Positions 1-5,462 are shown, counted from the stretch's first letter. The stretch: 8,749 nt of DNA from Streptococcus sp. (GCA_015264885.1 JABZYY010000047.1:1-8749), one strand, 5' to 3'. Notes: generated by a model not told the origin, from the letters alone. Translations and numbers: made by a program.

Positions 1-666
1 GATGAGGTTGAATCCACCAGGTGCAGTGTGTGATTGCATATTTTCAATCACATCTGGAATTGCATACGGATCTAAGAACATTAGTACCACTGTTGAAATA
101 ATGACGTCATAGAGACCTCCAGGAATATCTGCACTCTCAATATTATAAGGTTGAATATCGATATCAAGCCCTTCCGCTTCCGCAATCTGTGCTAATTTCG
201 CAAGACTCATCGAGTTGATATCGAGCGAAGTCACATCGAAGCCTTTTTTCGCCAAGTACAAGCTGTTTCGTCCTTCGCCACTTCCAAGGTCGAGCACCTT
301 TCCTTTTGGGAACTTCGGTGTTGCCTCAATCACTTCTGAGTGTGTACGTGTGAGGTCGTATTTTTTAGCAAAATAATCTTCAGGCGTACAATAGAAAGTA
401 AGATAACATTTCAAGTCATCGCTTGCTGGAGAAACGCGGTGCCAAGCTTGAGGTTCGACGAATGGAATCTCGGAATCTTTTGTAAAGAGATGCTGGGCTA
501 AAACATTTCCATCCTCATCGAGTTCATAGAAGGTAAGCGCGCCTTCTAAAATCGTAAGGTGTGCCCAAGTACCCACTTTTGTATTATGCATTTTTCTAAA
601 CGGCTCTGGTAATGTTTCTGCCGTCCAAGTCGGCATTGTTTTATAAGGAATTAATTCGTGCTCCAT
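1..666 (-). CDS. tehB: TehB-like SAM-dependent methyltransferase with N-terminal cupin-like domain (3' end beyond window)
   Basis: Reading the minus strand from the ATG at 666-664 gives 222 codons without a stop to the window edge, so the C-terminus is missing. Residues about 1-95 resemble the small cupin-like domain (DUF1971 type) that precedes the methyltransferase in long TehB proteins. Residues 124-140 hold the class I methyltransferase SAM motif (VLDLGSGEGRNSLYLA), followed by an acidic motif II residue in SLDI at about 149. TehB proteins methylate tellurite and related compounds using SAM and are cytoplasmic. Long-form members are about 285 residues, so about 60 are probably missing. 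The start is supported by AAAGGAG at 680-674, seven bases upstream. The gene is divergent from the methionine operon, which is suggestive because SAM derives from methionine, but a functional link is inference. The family call is confident; the true substrate is not known. Confidence 0.85.
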   Translation of the reverse strand, partial: MEHELIPYKTMPTWTAETLPEPFRKMHNTKVGTWAHLTILEGALTFYELDEDGNVLAQHLFTKDSEIPFVEPQAWHRVSPASDDLKCYLTFYCTPEDYFAKKYDLTRTHSEVIEATPKFPKGKVLDLGSGEGRNSLYLAKKGFDVTSLDINSMSLAKLAQIAEAEGLDIDIQPYNIESADIPGGLYDVIISTVVLMFLDPYAIPDVIENMQSHTAPGGFNLI

Positions 667-734
667 AAGAAAGCTCCTTTCAAGGTTGTCATTCTCATTG
701 TACAAGAAAATGAAAGGCTAGAAAAATATTAGCT

Positions 735-763
735 ATTATATAGTAGTTTTAAAACTGGTATAA
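735..763 (-). promoter_or_regulatory. Candidate tehB promoter
   Basis: On the minus strand a perfect TATAAT lies at 740-735, with a poor -35 (TTATAC, 763-758) 17 bp upstream. The spacer contains the AGTTTTAAAACT palindrome, an arrangement that would suit a regulated promoter. A competing -10 is TACAAT at 702-697, also without a good -35. Both would start transcription upstream of the tehB start codon at 666. The choice between them is a guess. Confidence 0.35.
745..756. promoter_or_regulatory. Perfect 12-bp palindrome, candidate operator
   Basis: AGTTTTAAAACT is perfectly self-complementary. Two bases out on each side it is flanked by TATA (739-742 and 759-762). This resembles, but does not equal, the streptococcal MET-box for LysR-type methionine regulators (recalled as TATAGTTTSAAACTATA), which has an odd-length core. 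It sits in the spacer of the candidate tehB promoter and about 40 bp upstream of the methionine operon -35. No binding protein is visible in the window. Confidence 0.35.
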
Positions 764-775
764 CCAATAGTTATA
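759..775. promoter_or_regulatory. TATAAC-N5-GTTATA dyad, candidate operator
   Basis: TATAAC (759-764) and GTTATA (770-775) form a perfect 6-bp inverted repeat with a 5-nt spacer, the shape of a LysR-type (T-N11-A) or similar dimer site. The same stretch also reads as two direct copies of TATAACC 13 bp apart. ACTGGT (754-759) and ACCGGT (776-781) flank it 22 bp apart, about two helical turns. The sequence is AT-rich, so chance symmetry is possible. Confidence 0.3.
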
Positions 776-797
776 ACCGGTAATAAAAAAGTGTTAA

Positions 798-826
798 TTG
801 ACTAGAAGGTGGTTTGTTGGTATCCT
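798..826 (+). promoter_or_regulatory. Candidate promoter of the methionine operon
   Basis: TTGACT (798-803) is a 5/6 match to the -35 consensus, separated by 17 bp from TATCCT (821-826), a 4/6 -10. The start would be near 833, just upstream of the T-box leader. A second option is TATAAA at 838-843 with weak TTGTTG at 814-819. The first is preferred because AACAC (843-847) seems to pair with GTGTT (939-943) to close stem I, so it must be transcribed. Confidence 0.5.
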
Positions 827-1039
827 ATTAACATGTTTATAAAACACGTTGATGAGAAGAGTAAAAGTGGAACTTTTCAGTAGAGAGTCTCGGTTGGTGA
901 AAAGAGACATGAGTGGAAGCTTTGAAGATGGCCTCGGAGTGTTAATCGTTGAATGATTAGGCGATTACGGGTAAGCCCGATACAGCTTTCTGTTTTGATT
1001 GAAACAGACGGAGATAGTATTTGTGAGAATACTATAAAC

Positions 1040-1073
1040 AAAGGTGGTAACACGAGAATTTGACTCGTCCTTT
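1040..1073 (+). promoter_or_regulatory. T-box antiterminator
   Basis: AAAGG (1040-1044) pairs with CCTTT (1069-1073), and ACGAG (1052-1056) pairs with CTCGT (1064-1068). They enclose the 7-nt bulge TGGTAAC (1045-1051) and the loop 1057-1063. The TGGT of the bulge is complementary to ACCA, the 3' end expected of uncharged tRNA(Met). The usual bulge is TGGNACC, so A1050 in place of C is a departure. The 3' arm (1064-1073) is also used by the terminator, making the two forms exclusive. Confidence 0.88.
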
Positions 1074-1105
1074 TGCTAACCCATGTTAGTGAGGGGACGA
1101 TTTTT
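1065..1105 (+). terminator. T-box intrinsic terminator
   Basis: Bases 1065-1080 pair with 1085-1100 over 16 bp, including several G-U pairs, around the loop CCAT (1081-1084). TTTTT (1101-1105) follows. This is the off state of the T-box, formed when charged tRNA(Met) leaves the antiterminator unstabilised. An ATG at 1083-1085 lies inside this hairpin and should not be taken as the metN start. Confidence 0.9.
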
Positions 1106-1130
1106 GTTTGAAGAAAAGAAAGGAGAACAC

Positions 1131-2237
1131 ATGATTAAATTAGAAAATATCGACGTGACCTTTACGCAAGGTAAGAAAGTCGTAAAAGCCGTTCGAAATG
1201 TTTCTGTCGATGTGGAAGACGGGGATATCTATGGAATTATCGGATATAGTGGTGCTGGTAAAAGTACTCTAGTTCGTACCATTAATTTACTTCAACGTCC
1301 TACTAGTGGAAATGTGGAAGTCAATGGCGTAGATTTATTGAAATTGAAACCAAATGAATTGCGTGACGCACGTAAGAAAATTGGGATGATTTTCCAACAC
1401 TTCAACTTAATGAATACGTTAAGCGTCTTTGAAAATGTGGCTTTCCCGCTGAAAAAAGCGAAGAAACCGCTAGTGGAAGAAGGGGAAACAGCTGTTGATC
1501 CAACCGCGGAACCAAAATTGGTGAAGTTGACGAAGAAAGAAATTAAAGAGAAAGTTGATTCTCTACTGCAATTGGTTGGTCTTGAAGATAAAGCAAATAG
1601 CTATCCAAGCCAACTTTCTGGGGGACAAAAACAACGTGTGGCGATCGCTCGTGCGTTAGCTAACGACCCAGACGTATTGCTCTGTGACGAAGCGACAAGT
1701 GCGCTTGACCCTAAAACAACATACTCAATCTTAGAATTGTTGAAGAAGGTTAATGAGCAATTAGGAATTACGATTGTGATTATCACGCATGAGATGCAAG
1801 TCGTTAAAGAAATTTGTAATAAGGTTGCCGTAATGGAAGATGGTGAAGTGATTGAGCAAGGAACAGTGCTTGATATCTTTACAAATCCACAACGGAACTT
1901 AACGAAAGACTTTATCGATACAGCTACTCATATCAACCAAGGAATTGAAACAGTTCTCTCACACGAACAGTTATTGAATCTGAAGGATGGAGATTACTTA
2001 GTGAAAATTTCATTCGTCGGTGCTTCAACAGGGGAACCGTTGATTACGAAATTATCGACACAATTCCAAGTAGCAGCGAATATCTTATTCGCCAACGTAG
2101 AAATCATCCAAGAAACTCCAGTAGGAACATTATTGGTTGGTCTATCTGGTGAACAAGCAAGCATCGAGAGTGCACTTTCTTACATTAAAGGACAAGGCGT
2201 TTCAGTAGAAGTCTTAGAAGAAAAGGGAGGTGCCTAA
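1131..2237 (+). CDS. metN: Methionine ABC transporter ATP-binding protein MetN
   Basis: This is the ATPase subunit of the D/L-methionine importer, acting at the inner face of the membrane with MetI. The 368-residue product has Walker [10 protein letters not shown] (38-46), Q-loop Gln89, signature LSGGQ (162-166), Walker B VLLCDE (182-187) and H-loop His220. A C-terminal NIL/ACT-like domain (about 270-365) is the methionine-sensing regulatory domain of this family. The ATG at 1131 was chosen because AAAGGAG (1119-1125) lies five bases upstream; the in-frame ATG at 1083 is inside the T-box terminator. It is longer than common MetN proteins (about 340-355). The excess is a charged, proline-containing insert at about 111-133, between the Q-loop and the signature. 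It is first in the T-box-controlled operon, with one base between its stop and metI. Confidence 0.95.
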   Translation: MIKLENIDVTFTQGKKVVKAVRNVSVDVEDGDIYGIIGYSGAGKSTLVRTINLLQRPTSGNVEVNGVDLLKLKPNELRDARKKIGMIFQHFNLMNTLSVFENVAFPLKKAKKPLVEEGETAVDPTAEPKLVKLTKKEIKEKVDSLLQLVGLEDKANSYPSQLSGGQKQRVAIARALANDPDVLLCDEATSALDPKTTYSILELLKKVNEQLGITIVIITHEMQVVKEICNKVAVMEDGEVIEQGTVLDIFTNPQRNLTKDFIDTATHINQGIETVLSHEQLLNLKDGDYLVKISFVGASTGEPLITKLSTQFQVAANILFANVEIIQETPVGTLLVGLSGEQASIESALSYIKGQGVSVEVLEEKGGA

Positions 2238-2238
2238 G

Positions 2239-2934
2239 ATGAATTTATTAGCCTTTATTGATTTTAAAACTTGGTTCCCAAACATCGATGCTAAAGTATG
2301 GTTGGAAATTCAAAAAGCAACCTTTGATACATTAATCATGGTTGGGTTAACAGGTTTAATCGCGGGTATCTTAGGAATTGCCTTAGGTGTGACACTGGTT
2401 GTAACACGTGAAGGGAACATCCTTGAAAATAAAGGATTGTACTTGGTGCTTGATAAAGTGGTGAACTTATTCCGTTCGATTCCATTTATCATCCTTGCCA
2501 TGTTACTGATTCCAGTGACTCGTGCAATCGTAGGAACAACCATTGGTATTCCAGGAGCTATCGTTCCGCTAGTATTCGCAACCGTTCCATTCTACTCTCG
2601 TCAAGTGCAATTAGCGTTGACCGAAGTAGATAAAGGGGTTATCGAAGCGAGTGAAGCAATGGGATGTACACCGCTAGAAATTATCTTCCGCGTGTACTTA
2701 AAAGAAGGCTTGCCAAGCTTAATCCGTGCAAGCTCACTAACAATTATCAGTTTAATTGGTTTAACAACCATGGCCGGAGCGTTTGGTGCCGGCGGTATCG
2801 GTAACGTAGCTATCTCACGTGGTTATAACCGATTCCAAGGAGACGTAATCGTGGTAGCCACAATTATCATGTTAATCATCGTCTTCACCTGCCAAGCAAT
2901 CGGTGACTATTTAGAGAAAAAAGCCACTAAATAA
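2239..2934 (+). CDS. metI: Methionine ABC transporter permease MetI
   Basis: This integral membrane subunit forms the methionine channel as a homodimer and couples to MetN. The 231-residue protein has about five hydrophobic segments, including one at about 30-55 and a C-terminal one near 200-225. The cytoplasmic coupling (EAA) motif EASEAMG starts at residue 136 and ends near GLPSL, the docking site for the ATPase. Its length is normal for MetI. The ATG at 2239 is preferred over the in-frame GTG at 2230. AAGGGAGG (2223-2230) is eight bases from the ATG, whereas a GTG start would overlap that site. Translation is probably coupled to metN, whose stop ends at 2237. A structured repeat region of 257 nt separates it from metQ. 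Confidence 0.95.
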   Translation: MNLLAFIDFKTWFPNIDAKVWLEIQKATFDTLIMVGLTGLIAGILGIALGVTLVVTREGNILENKGLYLVLDKVVNLFRSIPFIILAMLLIPVTRAIVGTTIGIPGAIVPLVFATVPFYSRQVQLALTEVDKGVIEASEAMGCTPLEIIFRVYLKEGLPSLIRASSLTIISLIGLTTMAGAFGAGGIGNVAISRGYNRFQGDVIVVATIIMLIIVFTCQAIGDYLEKKATK

Positions 2935-2938
2935 AAAC

Positions 2939-2956
2939 CAGGATGCGAGCAATCGC
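2939..2956 (+). repeat. 18-bp direct repeat, left copy
   Basis: CAGGATGCGAGCAATCGC is identical to 3131-3148, 192 bp downstream, so the two copies bracket the array. In RNA, 2941-2948 can pair with 2953-2960 (with G-U pairs) around a GCAA loop. Confidence 0.9.
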
Positions 2957-3047
2957 GTTCAGAAATGGAACGTTGGACCGGAACACCGGAAGGAACGTGA
3001 AACGTTCTGCGGATGTTTCGGGAAACGCACGCCATTTCTGCGATTGC
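2949..3047 (+). repeat. Long interrupted inverted repeat (large hairpin)
   Basis: GCAATCGC (2949-2956) pairs with GCGATTGC (3040-3047), and AGAAATGG (2961-2968) pairs with CCATTTCT (3032-3039), with 4 unpaired bases at 2957-2960. The apical part can fold further: GAACGTT (2968-2974) with AACGTTC (3001-3007), CCGG-AACA-CCGG (2978-2989), and GTTT-CGGG-AAAC (3015-3026). The first arm overlaps the local hairpin at 2941-2960, so the two folds exclude each other. Confidence 0.75.
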
Positions 3048-3064
3048 GAGCTCAACTACACAGG

Positions 3065-3134
3065 ATTCGAGCCTAACAGCCCGAACTCAACTAAACTGAA
3101 TTCGAGCCTAACAGCCCGAACTCAACTACACAGG
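3065..3134 (+). repeat. Tandem repeat, 2 copies of a 35-bp unit
   Basis: Copies 3065-3099 and 3100-3134 are identical over the first 29 bases and differ in 3 of the last 6. The stretch CTCAACTACACAGGAT that ends the second copy (from 3121) also occurs at 3051-3066, giving a third, partial unit. Each copy can form TTCGAGC/GCCCGAA around CTAACA. This stem has an A-C mismatch on the plus strand but a G-T wobble on the minus strand. Confidence 0.9.
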
Positions 3135-3151
3135 ATGCGAGCAATCGCATC
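3131..3151 (+). repeat. 18-bp direct repeat, right copy, with GCAA-loop hairpin
   Basis: Bases 3131-3148 repeat 2939-2956 exactly. GATGCGA (3134-3140) and TCGCATC (3145-3151) form a perfect 7-bp stem around GCAA, a GNRA-type tetraloop. An A-rich, probably unstructured stretch leads from it to the metQ ribosome binding site at 3175-3182. Confidence 0.85.
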
Positions 3152-3191
3152 AAAAAACAAAAACAAACTAACTCAAAAGGGGAAAAACAAA

Positions 3192-4052
3192 ATGAACATT
3201 AAAAAATTATTCGTAGCTGCAGCGGCAGCATTAACATTAGCAGCATGTGGAGCTGCACAAACATCAAACTCATCAAGCTCAGCTTCATCAGAAGCAAAAC
3301 AAGAAAACAAACACGTTAAAATCGGGGTTAACGCAGGGAACCACGAAGTTTGGGACGATGTAATTGCTCGCTTGAAAGAAAAAGAAGGTATTGAAGTTGA
3401 ATTAGTAGAATTCACTGACTACGTACAACCTAACCAAGCGTTAGAAAACGGCGACGTTGACTTGAACTCATTCCAAACAATTATTTACTTAGAACGTTTC
3501 AATAAAGAACAAGGAACACACATCAAACCAATCGGCTACACTGTAATTGCTCCAATGGGTGTTTACTCTAAGAAAATCAAAAACGTAAGTGAATTAAAAG
3601 ATGGCGATACAATTGCTATTCCTGAAGATACTTCAAACAACTCACGTGCATTACGTTTACTACACGCAGCTGGCGTAATCAAATTAAAAGATCCTAACAA
3701 CACTTTAGCAACTAAAGATGACATCGTTGAAAATCCTAAAAACATCCAAATCAAAGAATTACCTGCTGGACAAACAGCTCGTGCTTTAGATGATGTTGCT
3801 GCTTCATTAATCAACAACGGTTTCGCTGTTGAAGCTGGATTCCAACCAACAAAAGACTCTATCTTCATCGAACAAATTACTGATTCTTCACAACCTTACT
3901 ACAACGTAATTGCTGCTAAAGAAGGTAACGAAAACAATGAAGTTTACAAAAAAATCGTAGAATACTACCAATCACCAGAAACTGCTAAGAAAATCGAAGA
4001 AGTTTCAAAAGGTGCTAACGTACCAGTTTGGGAAAAAGCTACTTTGAAATAA
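3192..4052 (+). CDS. metQ: Methionine-binding lipoprotein MetQ (NlpA family)
   Basis: This extracellular, membrane-anchored lipoprotein binds methionine and delivers it to MetI. The 286-residue precursor starts MNIKKLFVAAAAALTLAAC: two lysines, a hydrophobic core and a lipobox LAAC with the lipidated cysteine at 19. A Ser-rich linker (about 24-33) precedes the NlpA/MetQ domain, which begins near KIGVNAGNHEVWDD. The motif DLNSFQT, typical of the family, follows. The ATG at 3192 is preferred because AAAAGGGG (3175-3182) is nine bases upstream and the signal peptide begins exactly there. A longer in-frame reading from 2943 would bury the signal peptide behind about 83 meaningless residues translated from the repeat array. 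It is the third gene of the methionine operon and is followed by a hairpin at 4062. Confidence 0.95.
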   Translation: MNIKKLFVAAAAALTLAACGAAQTSNSSSSASSEAKQENKHVKIGVNAGNHEVWDDVIARLKEKEGIEVELVEFTDYVQPNQALENGDVDLNSFQTIIYLERFNKEQGTHIKPIGYTVIAPMGVYSKKIKNVSELKDGDTIAIPEDTSNNSRALRLLHAAGVIKLKDPNNTLATKDDIVENPKNIQIKELPAGQTARALDDVAASLINNGFAVEAGFQPTKDSIFIEQITDSSQPYYNVIAAKEGNENNEVYKKIVEYYQSPETAKKIEEVSKGANVPVWEKATLK

Positions 4053-4061
4053 CAAAACCTT

Positions 4062-4090
4062 AAGAGGCGTGCCTAGCATGCCTCTTTATT
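4062..4090 (+). terminator. Hairpin between metQ and the M20 gene, possible partial terminator
   Basis: AAGAGGCGTGC (4062-4072) pairs with GCATGCCTCTT (4076-4086) over 11 bp, with one G-U pair, around a CTA loop. The tail is TTTATT, poorer than a full T-run. It starts ten bases after the metQ stop. It probably reduces rather than abolishes transcription into the next gene, for which no separate promoter is apparent. Confidence 0.65.
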
Positions 4091-4111
4091 CAATGAAAGA
4101 AGGCAAAGACG

Positions 4112-5278
4112 ATGAGCGAAATTAAACAAAAAGCACAAGCGTTAAACGAATATCTTGTCGCAACAAGAAGACATTTTCATGAAAATCCAGAATCAAGCTT
4201 AAAAGAGTACGATACTGCTGCCTACATTCAAAAAGATTTAACTGCATTTGGAATCCCGTTTGAAAAAGTGGCCGAAACAGGGACGTTAGCTATTATTAAA
4301 GGTGGTAAAGGAGAAGGAAAGACCGTTTTACTTCGTGCCGATATCGATGCACTAGAACTTCCTGACTGCACTGGCAAACCTTATGCGTCTAAACGTCCTG
4401 GGTTAAACCATGCCTGCGGACATGATGCGCATACGACAATGGGGTTAGGAACGGCAAGAGTTCTGAACGAATTGAAAGACAGCTTTGCAGGGACCGTCTT
4501 AATCGCATTTCAACCAGCAGAAGAAATCGGTGCGGGAGCGAAGCAATTTGTCGCTTCTGGAAAAATTGACAACATCGATGAATCATTTGCGATTCATGTC
4601 AATTCAGGATTACCTGTCGGATCGTTTGCGGTTAAAGGTGGACCGGTGAATGCTTCATGTGATATTTTCAAAATCAAAATCACAGGAAAGAGCGCTCACG
4701 TAGGACGTCCTCATTTAGGGCATGATGCGCTAGTGACAGCCAGCGAAGTGGTTGTGGCTTTGCAAACCATCGTCGCTCGTGAAGTGAATCCAATCGATCG
4801 TGCTGTTGTCGGAGTGGGTAAATTAAATGCAGGAACTCGCTATAATATCGTTGCCAACGACGCTGAAATCGAAGGAACGATTCGTGCGTTTAGCCATGAA
4901 ACACGTGAACACTTAAAAGAAGCTGTTACACGTATTGCCAAAGGAATTGCTGAACTCAATCGTTGTGAATTTGAAATTGATTGGTATGATGCAGCAGCTC
5001 CAGTCATTAACACTCCAGAGTTAGCCGAAGAATTCCAAAAAGTGGTTGCACAAGTAGAGGGGATTGATAACCTCATTACAAACTATGAATTGTCAATGGG
5101 TGCCGATGACTTTGCGGATTACGTAGTGAATAAACCTGGTGTTTATGGCTTACTTGGTAGCCAATCTGGCGAAGAAACAGCTTATGGACATCACCATGAA
5201 AAATTCGATATCGATGAGCGTGTATTAGCGCTTGGTGTTGAAATTGAAGTGAAGTATTTCTTAAGCAGACTTGCGTAA
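4112..5278 (+). CDS. M20-family metal-dependent amidohydrolase (peptidase M20D type)
   Basis: This is a cytoplasmic zinc-type amidohydrolase of 388 residues, the normal size of the aminoacylase/hippurate hydrolase group, which cleaves N-acyl-amino acids and similar amides. HACGHDAH (100-107) supplies metal ligands Cys102 and His104. PAEEIGAGAK carries the paired glutamates Glu137-Glu138 (catalytic base and ligand). His162 in AIHV and a histidine of GHHHEKFDID (360-362) complete the usual set. The central dimerisation domain covers about 185-300. AGAAGG (4098-4103) lies eight bases before the ATG. An M20 peptidase beside metQ/metN/metI is also known in streptococci, so a role in releasing methionine or another sulfur amino acid from a conjugate is plausible. 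The exact substrate cannot be read from the sequence. It is the last gene before the terminator at 5294. Confidence 0.9.
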   Translation: MSEIKQKAQALNEYLVATRRHFHENPESSLKEYDTAAYIQKDLTAFGIPFEKVAETGTLAIIKGGKGEGKTVLLRADIDALELPDCTGKPYASKRPGLNHACGHDAHTTMGLGTARVLNELKDSFAGTVLIAFQPAEEIGAGAKQFVASGKIDNIDESFAIHVNSGLPVGSFAVKGGPVNASCDIFKIKITGKSAHVGRPHLGHDALVTASEVVVALQTIVAREVNPIDRAVVGVGKLNAGTRYNIVANDAEIEGTIRAFSHETREHLKEAVTRIAKGIAELNRCEFEIDWYDAAAPVINTPELAEEFQKVVAQVEGIDNLITNYELSMGADDFADYVVNKPGVYGLLGSQSGEETAYGHHHEKFDIDERVLALGVEIEVKYFLSRLA

Positions 5279-5293
5279 AAAAATGAGCAGAAA

Positions 5294-5321
5294 AGGTCGA
5301 AAAGTTTTTCGGCCTCTTTTT
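5294..5321 (+). terminator. Intrinsic terminator ending the methionine operon
   Basis: AGGTCGAAA (5294-5302) pairs with TTTCGGCCT (5307-5315), with one G-U pair, around AGTT, followed by C and five T (5317-5321). It begins 15 bases after the M20 stop codon and separates the methionine operon from the dlt promoter region. Confidence 0.88.
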
Positions 5322-5348
5322 CATTTTAAAACGTTAAAAAACTATAAT
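5320..5348 (+). promoter_or_regulatory. Possible upstream dlt promoter
   Basis: A perfect TATAAT at 5343-5348 lies 17 bp after TTCATT (5320-5325), a weak 3/6 -35 that overlaps the tail of the preceding terminator. The palindrome at 5347-5362 overlaps its -10 edge and start region, so a bound protein would block it. It is secondary to the promoter at 5365-5393. Confidence 0.3.
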
Positions 5349-5362
5349 ATTTCTTGAAATAT
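5347..5362. promoter_or_regulatory. ATATTTC-TT-GAAATAT palindrome, candidate dlt operator
   Basis: Seven perfectly complementary bases per arm surround a 2-nt centre, ending two bases before the -35 of the main dlt promoter. TTTCTTG (5350-5356) and CAAGAAA (5369-5375) form a second, wider dyad that overlaps that -35. The position suits an activator at the main promoter or a repressor of the upstream TATAAT. dlt operons are commonly controlled by responses to cationic antimicrobial peptides or envelope stress. Which regulator binds here is unknown. Confidence 0.45.
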
Positions 5363-5364
5363 CA

Positions 5365-5393
5365 TAGGCAAGAAAGAAGCCGTATGCTATAAT
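5365..5393 (+). promoter_or_regulatory. Main dlt operon promoter
   Basis: TAGGCA (5365-5370, 4/6) and a perfect TATAAT (5388-5393) are 17 bp apart. TGC directly before the -10 (5385-5387) makes it an extended -10 promoter. Transcription should start near 5400, leaving a 5' UTR of about 60 nt before dltA. Confidence 0.75.
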
Positions 5394-5402
5394 TCTTTTG
5401 TA

Positions 5403-5430
5403 TCTGAAAATAGAACAGTTGTTTTTCAGA
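5403..5430 (+). other. Hairpin at the 5' end of the dlt mRNA
   Basis: TCTGAAAA (5403-5410) pairs perfectly with TTTTCAGA (5423-5430) around a 12-nt loop, only a few bases after the expected transcription start. It lacks a T-run and lies 21 bases before the dltA ribosome binding site (5452-5456). A stabilising role at the mRNA 5' end or a protein-binding role is possible but untested. Confidence 0.5.
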
Positions 5431-5462
5431 AAGAGATTTTGAAAAGGTGTCGGGAGCGAGTC

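Larger units (their letters stand above)
843..1105 (+). ncRNA. Methionine-specific T-box leader riboswitch
   Basis: This leader senses uncharged tRNA and controls the downstream methionine operon. Stem I begins with GATGAGAAGAGTA (851-863), the usual kink-turn and AGTA loop motif. Next come AGAGAG (882-887) and GGTTGGTG (892-899), the distal features that dock the tRNA elbow. The specifier is ATG at 909-911 followed by A912, so the RNA should read tRNA(Met). Stem III is an 8-bp hairpin (1014-1021 with 1028-1035) directly before the T-box sequence (1040-1056). Another 7-bp hairpin lies at 989-995 with 1002-1008. Antiterminator and terminator forms are both visible and are listed separately. 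The specifier agrees with the MetNIQ products downstream. Leader length is typical. There is no sign of a SAM (S-box) riboswitch. Confidence 0.93.
2939..3151 (+). repeat. Intercistronic repeat and hairpin array between metI and metQ
   Basis: The 257-nt gap inside the operon (2935-3191) is filled by an array richer in G and C than its surroundings. Units beginning with GGAT/GAAT followed by G or T and CGAGC start at 2941, 3063, 3098 and 3133, with a partial unit at about 3045. Each full unit can fold into its own short hairpin (2941-2960, 3066-3085, 3101-3120, 3134-3151). A long inverted repeat (2949-3047) spans the first part. No T-run follows any hairpin, so this is not an obvious terminator. 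No stop interrupts the metQ frame from 2943, but nothing there looks like protein. It may be a dispersed intergenic repeat or an mRNA-stabilising element setting the metQ to metNI ratio; both are inference. Confidence 0.8.

Noticed and set aside
843..1105. SAM-I (S-box) riboswitch for the methionine genes
   Set aside because: The leader has the T-box sequence, stem I docking motifs, an AUG specifier and the T-box antiterminator, none of which belong to an S-box.
3051..3148. CRISPR-like repeat array
   Set aside because: The units are nearly contiguous tandem copies with no unique spacers of regular length, and no cas gene is nearby.
2939..3148. Insertion sequence or MITE with terminal repeats
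   Set aside because: The terminal repeats are direct, not inverted. There is no transposase and no clear target-site duplication outside them. A non-autonomous element cannot be fully excluded.
2943..3191. Open reading frame extending metQ upstream through the repeat array
   Set aside because: The frame is open only by chance. The translated repeats resemble no domain, and a proper ribosome binding site and a complete lipoprotein signal peptide begin at 3192.
5400..5462. A dltX-like peptide in the dlt leader
   Set aside because: The leader is only about 60 nt, too short for a peptide of about 45-50 residues, and no start codon with a ribosome binding site opens such a frame.
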